From contig NC_086351.1 in the NCBI RefSeq assembly GCF_036324505.1, positions 3,041,001-3,105,000 of the forward strand: a stretch of DNA of 64,000 bases, in the 5' to 3' direction. Positions 54,723 through 64,000 of this stretch are shown here, piece by piece. Made by a program: the position numbers and the translations under genes. Every line of letters begins with the position of its first letter. Positions within the stretch are counted from its first letter, which is position 1. The stretch is from Eleginops maclovinus. Lineage: Eukaryota > Chordata > Actinopteri > Perciformes > Eleginopidae. The notes beneath the pieces are model-generated. The model saw nothing but the letters and a program-made list of their open reading frames with translations, did no database searches and was not told the DNA's origin.

Positions 54723-55784
54723 GAGGGGGGAGAAGTACTCAGATCTAGTACTTGAGTAAAAGTAGAAGTACTCAGATCTAGTACTTGAGTAAAAGTAGAA
54801 GTACTCAGATCTTGTACTTGAGTAAAAGTAGAAGTACTCAGATCTTGTACTTGAGTAAAGTAGAAGTACTCAGATCTTGTGCTTGAGTAAAAGTAGAAGT
54901 ACTCAGGTCCTGTACTTGAGTAAAGTAGAAGTACTCAGGTCTTGTACTTGAGTAAAAGTAGAAGTACTCAGATCTTGTGCTTGAGTAAAGTAGAAGTACT
55001 CAGATCTTGTGCTTGAGTAAAGTAGAAGTACTCAGATCTTGTACTTGAGTAAAGTAGAAGTACTCAGATCTTGTACTTGAGTAAAGTAGAAGTACTCAGA
55101 TCTTGTACTTGAGTAAAGTAGAAGTACTCAGATCTTGTGCTTGAGTAAAGTAGAAGTACTCAGATCTTGTACTTGAGTAAAGTAGAAGTACTCAGATCTT
55201 GTACTTGAGTAAAGTAGAAGTACTCAGATCTTGTACTTGAGTAAAGTAGAAGTACTCAGATCTTGTACTTGAGTAAAGTAGAAGTACTCAGGTCTTGTAC
55301 TTGAGTAAAGTAGAAGTACTCAGGTCTTGTACTTGAGTAAAGTAGAAGTACTCAGATCTTGTACTTGAGTAAAGTAGAAGTACTCAGGTCTTGTACTTGA
55401 GTAAAGTAGAAGTACTCAGGTCTTGTACTTGAGTAAAGTAGAAGTACCAGAGTGTAGGAATACTCTGTCACAGTAAAAGTATTCTAAATGTTCCTCCAGT
55501 GAAAGTAGAAAGTACTCTCCTCTAAATGTACTTAAAGTAGTGACAGTAAAAGTAGTCATTGTCTGATTGGTCCATTTCAGAATAATATCTCTGATATGTT
55601 TTATAATGATTGATCATTAAAGTGTTCTCAGAGCTGGTAAAGGTGCAGCTAGTTTGAATGGCTTTGTATACTGCAGGGTAGCTGCTGGATTTACTGCAGG
55701 TGAACTAAAGTCTGATTTAAGGGCTGATTATATTTACCATCATTAATCCTAATCTGCCTAGCAACTAAAGGGATTAAATACATG
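54723..55784 (+). mobile_element. Family A element (copy 4, largest)
   Basis: Starts CAGAGGGGGGAGAAGTACTC like copy 1, carries about 22 minisatellite units (54735-55446), then the unique family region almost identical to 18890-19215. Confidence 0.85.
54735..55446 (+). repeat. 32-33-bp minisatellite, about 22 units
   Basis: Units AGAAGTACTCAGATCTTGTA + CTTGAGTAAAGT. Variants (GTGCTTGAG, CAGGTCTTG) are interspersed, showing internal duplication history. Confidence 0.95.
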
Positions 55785-56204
55785 TAGTGGTGGGAAGTAT
55801 GTAAGTACATTTACTCAAGTACTGCAATTAACACTATTGTGTGATATTTGTACTTAAGTATTTCCATTTAATGCTACTTTAAGCTTCTGCATTTCATTTT
55901 AGAACATTTATTGTACTTTTTATATGACATAATGCAGTACATTACTACCAACAAACAAAGTACAACATAGAAATGTTCTTACATGTATTTGTCAGCAATT
56001 AAAGGACTCATTTAATATTCTGTAATAATATAATACTTTCAAAACAGCCAGGGGTACTTTTTGTTTTTATACTTCAAGTACATTTAGCTGGCAAAGCTTC
56101 TGTACTTCTACTTAAGTGACATTTTGAATTCAGGACTTGAAGTATTTTCAGACCAAAGTATTTGTACTTTAAAGTAAAGGATCTAAGTACTTCTTCCACC
56201 ACTG
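55785..56204 (+). mobile_element. Short family A relative without minisatellite
   Basis: Starts TAGTGGTGGGAAGTAT and ends with the reverse complement of CAGTGGTGGAAGAAGTAC. This about 420-bp element joins copy 4 directly. Confidence 0.7.
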
Positions 56205-58637
56205 AATAAATGTCATGGAGTAGACAATAAGGTGGAAAGAAATGATTAAGTAAAGTACAGCATTTGACTTAAGTACAGTACTTGATTAAATCTGCTTGGT
56301 TACTTTACACGTCTGGTAATGAGCGGCTCCTCTGAGGTAAACACAGAGAGAGCTGTTGGCTGTGGATGTCCAGTGATGTCGGTGACCCACTGACCCAGTG
56401 ATTCAGAAACATCAGCTCCGCTCAGATATCACCCTCCCTCTGAACTCCGTCCAGTCGCATCAGATCAGTGCCAGGGCAGGAGACGAGGGACAGACTTCAT
56501 TTCAGAAATTGACACTCTTCACACGGGGAAGCAAGAGCCCTGGCAAATCAGCACCGCCCCGCTTCATTTGTACAGTTAATGCGGCAAAATTAAACCTGGG
56601 ATTTTTCTCTTCTCAGTGCTCTCCGGATGTAAGGATTCATGTGTTATTGTCTCTAGTACATCCACAAAGAGGTACTTCCAGTTGTGTTTTATTTTCCGTT
56701 TTGTTCGACCTAGTTTCCCTCAACCTACTTTGTGCATTCCTCCTATAGTTCCCTGTTTCCGTAAATACCCAAGAACATACACAGCAGGTACAGGAAGTTC
56801 TTGTATGTATAAATACTTTAGTCGTCCATTACCAGGGGGAATTCACCTCAAAGGGACACGACACAAACGTTTTGTCTTACAGCCTTTAAAACATCACCTG
56901 GAAGTCTCTACCTAGAGACTATAAAACATAACTTAACCCAAAAGTTGTCTTACAAAAAGGGGAATTCATGCTTTGGATTTTTTGGGAGCTTGACCTACAG
57001 TTCAGTACAGTAAACGCTCCTAAATAAAGTCTTAAAATCTTATTTAAATGCAATTCTTAACAGGCAGAGTGTCCCTTTGTGTTTTTTATACCGTGTCAGT
57101 TTGACATATTTGTGATGCTTCACTGTTAAACGAATGTCCAAATCATACATCGTTTCAGGTTGTGCATGTAAAAGACACTAATTGAAAACATTGTATTTTA
57201 GCTGACGGGTAAACTATGCCCCAGTTTTCACCCCTCAGGCTGAAATGTGGCTTTGAGGTTGTGTGTGTGGATGCATACGTGTACGTGGACACAGCTGTTG
57301 GAGATTTTGCACTTGTTGTCATTGTCTAGGGGTTTTTGTGTGCATGTTCTCTTGTGTTTTTGTCTTGTTTTACTTCCTGTCTTTTTCCCGCCTGTTTTCC
57401 AGCAGCTGTGTTTCATCAGTTAATTAGTCCCTTGTGAATGTAGTCTGTGTGTTTCCCTGTTTCACCGTCAGGTCGTCTGCTTCCCCTCCTTTTGTCTAGC
57501 GCTCATCCTTGTGAATGTTCTTCACGCTCACTCAGCTGTAAGTTATTTTCCTTATTAAATCATTGCCAGGTTTACTGCCTTCCTTAAATTTGGCCATTTT
57601 TTCACCATTTTCTTAATGGTGTTCTATAATCGGTTTTTCATTACAAAAAAGTCAGCGTTTTGTATCGAAAATATTTCTTACTGTGAAATACCTAGCATGT
57701 GACAGATTAAAATACACCATTCAAGGGAAATCCCTGCCCCAGTCCCAATAAATGCCAGCCCCACTGCCAATTGCTTTTTCTTTTTTTTTTTACAGTCTGA
57801 GCGTTTTACTCTTTATAGGCAATAAAAGCAGCTCTCAATAGTCCCCCTGCTCTCCTGCAAATATACCTTATTGCTATAAAACTCTAAGGGACGTGTCAAG
57901 GAAACATTCCTGAAGAGTAAAGCAGCAAAACTACTCCGGTTTAGCCACATTTTACAAACAACTTTGCATCAGGACTTGTCATTGTCATGGGATGGACACA
58001 TTAAAATGCAAGTGCAACTTTCCCTATTCAAAACACAAACTCTGTGTGACCTCACAAGGATAAGTCAGGCGTGTTTGATTTTTGGCACAGTGTAGAGCGG
58101 TGCCAGTTGCTAACGGGCTGATATCATTTAGATGGAGAGGTGTCTCGTTTTTCTGCCTGGGCGAGAGAGAATGTCCCAGATTTTTCCTGCATCTGGGCTA
58201 AAAATCTGCCCTGCAAACACAAACTGTACACGGACATATATGCACACCCACACATACTGTACATCAAGCCTACAGCAACACACAGCATAACACACACACT
58301 TCACTCCCTCTGTTTCTCTCCTCTGCATCCCGCAGCCTCATTTAGTCAATTAGTAGATTAGCAGGCACTCTCCCGCACCACATGAATCACAATATGGCTC
58401 AAGAGTGGACTGCATCACTACAAAGCACCACTGGGTAGCCCTGCAGCCTTACACAGCAGTGGACCAGAAATATTAAGTCCAGTGTGTATTTTTATAACCG
58501 AATGTATATGATCTAGTGTCTGTGAGATTACATCAAAGCGAGCGCTATTTGTGAAGTGAGCCACGAGGGTTTTGAATTTCTACATCTGATTAGTCCGAGA
58601 TGTTTACAGTTCTCAGAGTTTCTGTATAGAGGATGGG
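56205..58637. other. No gene recognised
   Basis: Mixed AT-rich sequence. 57240-57540 is T/G-rich and resembles untranslated ends of fish retroelements, but I cannot place it. Confidence 0.4.
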
Positions 58638-58790
58638 TCAGTAGTCATTATCCAGGATCTCTTTTCTTAAGTCGTGGCATGCTCTGTGTTTCTGCACCGG
58701 GGCAGTTGATGCTGTCAGCAGCGCAGCAAACAACAACAGAGCACATGACCGGAGCTCTGAGCCAGCTTTTCCTCCCCTGGCGCTCTCCAT
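58638..58790 (-). CDS. Hypothetical 50-residue ORF with signal-peptide-like N-terminus
   Basis: ATG at 58790 sits in a good context (GAGG ATG G). The product begins MESARGGKAGSELR, followed by the hydrophobic SCALLLFAALLTASTA and a plausible cleavage before PVQKHRACHDLR, and stops at 58638. An acceptor-like CTATGACCGCAG lies just upstream. It could be a small secreted peptide, a first exon whose donor I cannot see, or chance. No family was recognised. Confidence 0.22.
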   Translation of the reverse strand: MESARGGKAGSELRSCALLLFAALLTASTAPVQKHRACHDLRKEILDNDY

Positions 58791-60286
58791 CCTCCCCCAC
58801 ACATACAGCGGTGCAGAGCTGGATCTCCCCCTGCGGTCATAGGGGAGACAGGCTTAGCTCAGCTGAGAAGAAGGAGCGAGGAAGGAGACAGGGAGGGCTG
58901 GGAGATGGAGGAGAATGAAAAAAAAAGAGGGAGCAGAGCGGCCGTGCGTAACGAACAACCAAAGATCTGCAGCGGCTGCACTGTCAACTCCAGCTCTGAC
59001 TGTAGTGGCGTGACGGCTCATGCTGAAGGGGGAAATATTTGAGAGTCATCTGTCTCTCTGTACTCCCAGTGCCCTGCAGCACTAGATCTGAAGAACCAGA
59101 GGGGCTGGGTGCTTGTTTACCACAACAGCTGCAGTAAGGCTGGTTGCCACGATGGGGCACCGGCTTGGATGGCAGCCCTCTCGCAGCGAGACATGCAGAT
59201 GTCGGGCTACTGAGATCCAGAGTTCAGCAGGAACCCAGCTGAGCACCAGAGCCCAAATGATAGGGATAGTTTGGTGGAGGAAAATTGAGCTAAGGGTGTC
59301 TCAGGACATGGTCTACACACGTGTAGGCACCGGAGCAGGGTCCTGCCATTAATTAAGGCAATGTCATTCCAAGTCTACATGAACCTGGCCTGACAGGCGA
59401 CCCTGGAAGTAACCATTCTCCCTTAACAAAAAGCATTTAGATTCTGTCATTGGATTTTAAAATATTGCAGGAAATGAGCTCTGTGGCAGGACGATCTCCA
59501 CATATAAACACCAGATGGAATCACCGATATTAAAAAGCTACTTAGGCTATAAAATAATCACATAACGGTCACATGACTTCATGTCACCTCTGCTAAGCTA
59601 AAGGTGGCTAATGTCTGATCTCATTTAGCCATTCATTAGCAACCGCCATTTTTTTTTACATAGATGCGTTGGATATTAACAAGTACGGTATTTACTGACA
59701 TATTTTATGTCGTAGAGCAAAACGTCAAAATCTCTGTTGACCACAGACCTTAGTTCAGGCTTCTTACCAAAAATACATTAAAACACAGTTGACTTTGAGA
59801 CGAGGGAACCAAAAGTGATCAAATGCTAACACATTTCTGGTATTTAGGACTCATTCCTGCACCAGTCTTTATGTGTATGTGGCTGCAATCCTGTGCAGAT
59901 CTCCAGCACTGATGTCATCCTTGCACTGACTGTCATAAATCTGCAGCATCTTTGCTCAGCAAGCCGCAGCCCAGCAAGATCAACCTGATCACTTCCGTAA
60001 ACATCCTAATGGCCTGCTAAGTATATAATGAGAATTGAGAACGGAAACAGTGCTGCTATCAGACTCGGTAAAGATGAAGGGATCTGCTCAACCAGTTTCA
60101 GCACACAGCAGGTTGAATGCAGGACATCTTTATTTCCTTCTCCTTGGTATTCAAAGGATTCTTCCCGTCTATGAGGACGTGGCCTTTCTTCCTTATCAGC
60201 GCTAAGTGGTTGGCATAGCTGCAGATAACACCGAGACAACAAGAGTGCATCAACAAATGCACATAAATTCACACACTCACACATAA

Positions 60287-60328
<42 letters not shown>

Positions 60329-60465
60329 TCCCTCTTTCACAGCATTATGTTTCAATTTCATAACACACTTTGGGGCTGAGTCACTTTGTTTACAGAAATG
60401 CTTGCCATCATGTGCCCACACACAAGACTCTTACTTCTGATCTGCAGGCTGAAAATGATACATAC

Positions 60466-60496
<31 letters not shown>

Positions 60497-60663
60497 ACTC
60501 ACACACACATGCATTTAATCAACCCCCACGCAGTAATGACCCAGGCTTGTAACCTGGCATCCAGCGACAAGGCAAAAAATAATAACACACAGTAGAGAAT
60601 ATGACGCAGAGGCACTCACATAAATCTGTAGGTAAAGACCCTATGCTGTGTGAGGCCTTGGGT

Positions 60664-60713
<50 letters not shown>

Positions 60714-61020
60714 ACACACGCAGGTAAGGGTCATCAGGTCCCCCCTTGTCTCTGAGGCACTACATCACTGAGCGATTCACCTTGGATGTGTTCATGTGTG
60801 CAAGGCTTTTCAAACCTGGACAGAAGCCAATCAATCAGCCTCTCTACGTCCGTCTGCAGGATGTGCCAGTTTACATGCACACTGCAAAATGGCAAATCAC
60901 TTGCATGTGGTGTAAAGCGGGGGTGTTTTAAATTAAATAATGGGGACTCCCTCCGTGTAATGTAGTAGCAAGAACAAGTATTTTATTCCCTATGCTATAC
61001 AAGTATTGATCAAATGTAGC
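58791..61020. other. No gene recognised; microsatellites near 60.3-60.7 kb
   Basis: 58800-59060 is richer in G+C than its surroundings and could be regulatory. CA tracts lie at 60289-60327, 60465-60509 and 60666-60711. Confidence 0.45.
60289..60711 (+). repeat. Three (CA)n tracts
   Basis: 60289-60327, 60465-60509 (interrupted) and 60666-60711. Confidence 0.95.
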
Positions 61021-62650
61021 TTTTTTTTGGGGCAATTTTGCACATTTCTGCACAAAATCACCTCTTCTAAAAATTGCCAAGCTCTTCCATTTTAATTCAG
61101 GAACAGTTTTCTAGTCTTCTAGTATTTATTTATATTTTTCTTTTCTATTTTTTATAGTTTTTTCTACTATATTATATTTACATTTTAGTAAAACTGTTAT
61201 TAATATATATTTTATGTTCCATTTGATTTTCTCTAGCTACATTACATGTCACTTGTTAGACGCTTCTTTCCAAATGCACTCAATACTGTGGACAATCCCC
61301 ACAGAAGGAACTTGGGGTGAAGTGTCTTGCCCAAGGTCACAACGGCATGCTGACTGCAGTGGGGATTGAACCATCCCCCCCGCCCCTCCTGAAAATCAAC
61401 GCACTATCCCACTGAGCCACAGCCTACTATGCTTGTATTTTGCCCCAATACAATACACCTCGATAATTATTTGTATGTGAAACCCACTTAATAAACCAGA
61501 TTGTGATTCTTATTCTGAAAGATTTAATACAAAATCCTTTTTTAGTTTAACAAAAAAAGTTATCCAGTTGTTAATGATAGCCTAACACTAGCTGCTGTAC
61601 AAAAACCTAACCTTCATCTAACATATCCTAAAACAAAATCACTGGATCAAGGCCTCTTCTTTCTTTACAAGATGTGCTCTCTTTTTGATTGTATACATCT
61701 CATTCGTTGCTACCCTCCTAGTGGCACTATTTTACTACTGTATGTTTTTAATGATGGGTTGTCTTTATATAGCTTTGCTGTAGGCTACTCGGGAGAAGCC
61801 AAATAACTATTTTCCCTGATGAGTACAACAAAGGCAAATCAATCCATTGGAGAGGTGAAGCAACAGTGGTTTCAAAAATATATTCACACCCACATATGTG
61901 CAAATAAATAGAGCAGCAAGAGCGCGATGATATGAGAGGCGGATGTAAACTCCAGGTCATTCACAGGTCCATGCATACCTACAATTAAATTAGCTCGACC
62001 AAACAACAAAATATATTTGTTCAATATCTTAAGAAATAGAAACTGCACTTTGACTGTGAACATTTGCACATTTCTTGGATAGTTTTCCACATGTTTGCAC
62101 AAATCTACCACCCACATATGTGCAAATATATGTGGGAGCAGGAGAGGGATATTATGGGAGTGGGATGTAAACACGAGGTCATTCACAGGTCCATGCGTAC
62201 AACACATACATACATGCAGACACATGTACTGACACTGGGAGCGGTTTGATTTTGTTGTTTAATTAGCTATATGAAACAAAAAGAAAGAAATGGCACGTGT
62301 TCTGTGAACCTTTGCACATATCTTGCACAAATCTCTTCTAGAAACTGCAAACTCTCTCCTTTCTTTGTCAATGTTTATTTTTCTTGATTTTTGTAAAACT
62401 TCACTTTTATATACAGAATCTTATTTTTGTATTTCTCTTACTATGTCGTGCACCACCACACCTAAGAAATACCTTCTATGTTACACCCACTTGGCAAAAA
62501 CCAGATTCTGAATCTTATTTTGAAAGTTTTCCTGCACTTGATTTTTTAGTTTTACAAAGTAAGTTTTAAATGATATCTTAACACAAGCTCCTGTACATGG
62601 ACTTAGCCTTTATGGAATCATCTAAGTTGCGAGACGTTCTGCTTTAGATC
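61020..62650 (+). repeat. Diverged tandem duplication of about 1.0-1.3 kb
   Basis: Sequence from 61035 (GCACATTTCTGCACAAAATC) matches 62310 onward, and 61480-61640 (ACCAGATTGTGATTCTTATT) matches 62495-62600. A smaller duplication joins 61888-61980 to 62110-62205, sharing CCACATATGTGCAAATA and AGGTCATTCACAGGTCCATG. Confidence 0.7.
61225..61432 (+). mobile_element. SINE-like insertion in one duplicate
   Basis: Contains GAAGTGTCTTGCCCAAGGTC and ends near CACTATCCCACTGAGCCACA, a common teleost SINE-like module. It is absent from the matching place in the second duplicate. Confidence 0.55.
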
Positions 62651-62759
62651 AGGAATTATCTGATCAAATAACGAGCATACGGGTTATGAATATGACTGCA
62701 CATGTAATTCCAGCTTTCACCATGACACATTCTGTGCTGCAAACACATTTACATAAAAC

Positions 62760-62762
<3 letters not shown>

Positions 62763-62839
<77 letters not shown>
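62763..62839 (+). repeat. (AC)n microsatellite
   Basis: About 38 AC units. Confidence 0.98.
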
Positions 62840-62842
<3 letters not shown>

Positions 62843-63740
62843 TGCTCTTGGTGCCTGAATCAGAGAGTGGTGTGTCAGCAGTGGCCCCTTACTAAGCTAA
62901 CTAAGAATAAAGTGAAGAGTGAGTCTGCTCAGAGGCTAACAAAGTGATGACAGTTGTCATAACGACCTACATTCAATCCTATAATTTCCCCACTACTGCC
63001 TGACCCATCGCAGTTATCTCCTCACTGCACACTATGCCCTAAATTATACAGGGATGAATGTTTCCAGCACTCTCAGGTATCTGGCTATAGCTGGACACAG
63101 GAAGATGTTTCTGTGTGTAGCTTTCAGCCATAATTATAGGTAAAAGCATTGCATCCTCTCATGGTGTTGTGACTGAATTACTAACACTGTGTTTGGCAGC
63201 TGTGGAAATGAAGCATACACAAGCTGTGTACCGCACACACACACGCTGACACTTGTCACTGACGAAAATACAGTCTGTGGTTGTTTCTGCAGCAGATCTC
63301 ACTGCCTGTCCCTCGCTGATGAGGTGAGGAAGAATGTGCCCCTCCTATCGACTGCTTCTCAAGGCTTTTAGCTCTCCGAAGGGATGATGGATGCAGACAT
63401 CTGTGTGTCTCTACCTGAACCGGGAGGCTGAGGGGCAGCCGGACTAAAGCACGTGTTAAGAAGGTCAGTTTAAAACATAACCTTCAATAACAAGGAATTT
63501 ATCATTCAAAGACCAAAGCTTTCATTGCCAAAGCAACAATTTTACACTGCTGAAGGTTAAAGTAAACTAAACCCAGCCTTGGTTTTTATGTCAGCCCTCA
63601 TTTTCCAACCGGGTTTGCAATAATAAACTAACACAAAAAAAGTATAATTTTCACAGTAGTCTGACTGAATCATGGCATCCCAGACCAAGCATTTCCGCTA
63701 GTGTGCTTGGTGCTCAAATGTCGGGTTAATGGAAAATGTT
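62840..63740. other. No gene recognised
   Basis: Contains a possible 13-bp antisense microexon at 63415-63427 (see rejected items) and otherwise unremarkable sequence. Confidence 0.4.
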
Positions 63741-63749
63741 TCCTGTGCT

Positions 63750-64000
63750 TAAAGAGGCCCTATTTTGCTTTCCCCCCCCTTTCCTGTAGTGTGTTAAATA
63801 GGCTTCTGTGCATGTAAATGCTCTGCAAAGAATAAAATCCCAATGTTCCCTCCAGAGGGAGTTTCTCTCCTCCACACTCTGCCTGAAACGCCTCCATTGG
63901 ACTCCTTTGTTAACTTCCAAAACATAGTGACATCACTATGCAACACTCGCTCTTCTATTAGCAAGCGCTCCAACACATTGTACTTAATAGGCTAAGGGGT
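63750..64000 (+). mobile_element. Family B dispersed repeat (copy 5, cut by window end)
   Basis: Starts AAAGAGGCCCTATTTTGCTT and runs through GAAACGCCTCCATTGGACTC to the window edge. The ATTGG seen at 33356 is ATTAG here. Confidence 0.75.

Noticed and set aside
63289..63333. + strand exon-like segment between TTTCTGCAG and GAG|GTGAGG near 63294-63323.
   Set aside because: About 30-40 bp, no recognisable protein and no neighbouring exons in phase.
63415..63427. Possible 13-bp antisense microexon (CCTCCCGGTTCAG) of fam131b, with CCCCTCAG acceptor and CAG|GTAGAG donor, phase-compatible with exon A.
   Set aside because: Too short to support without transcript data, and 11 kb from exon A; such sites arise by chance.

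Overview
This window is teleost nuclear DNA: spliced vertebrate genes, very long CA/TG microsatellites, Tc1- and hAT-type relics and a high intronic repeat load. It holds two host genes pointing tail to tail. On the + strand is a skeletal-muscle-type chloride channel gene, clcn1 (ClC-1). Exons 2 to 23 run from 5677 to 38095, and a possible first coding exon ends at 1551. On the - strand is fam131b, with eight coding exons from 52391 down to 43499; its 5' end was not found. From memory, human CLCN1 and FAM131B are also convergent neighbours, so the pair looks like old synteny.

The most interesting point is inside clcn1. Two homologous 79-bp exons, at 22845-22923 and 24437-24515, occupy the exon 7 slot. 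Each is in phase and has usable splice sites, but using both would shift the frame, so they should be mutually exclusive. The downstream copy is ClC-1-like and keeps the cysteine equivalent to human Cys277, tied to slow (common) gating. The upstream copy is more ClC-2-like and has threonine there. Splicing could therefore switch the common gate. Mammalian CLCN1 has a frame-breaking 79-nt exon 7A next to exon 7, mis-included in myotonic dystrophy; the fish pair may be the working ancestral form of that arrangement.

Layout. 1-5676: hAT end, candidate exon 1, a repeat element with a nested insertion, a (TG)n tract, then an old tandem array that ends at the exon 2 acceptor. 5677-19446: exon 2 and a 13.5-kb intron holding an antisense two-exon C2H2 zinc-finger gene (7670-6703), a decayed SAMD3-like gene copy (about 12210-13090), a hAT insertion with intact target duplication (14122-14701), and inverted copies of a minisatellite-bearing element. 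19447-31301: exons 3-17, the membrane domain and first CBS domain, with complementary CA and TG tracts around exons 9 and 10. 32672-38095: exons 18-23, linker, second CBS domain and C-terminal tail. 38096-43498: 3' UTRs and a tRNA-derived SINE. 43499-52391: fam131b. 52392-64000: upstream DNA with purine-rich tracts, a large minisatellite element, a 50-codon ORF with a signal-peptide look, a diverged duplication and more repeats.

Exon edges were set by hand from splice consensus, phase and remembered human proteins. Human residue numbers, human exon lengths and family names are from memory and were not checked against a database. Repeat boundaries are approximate.
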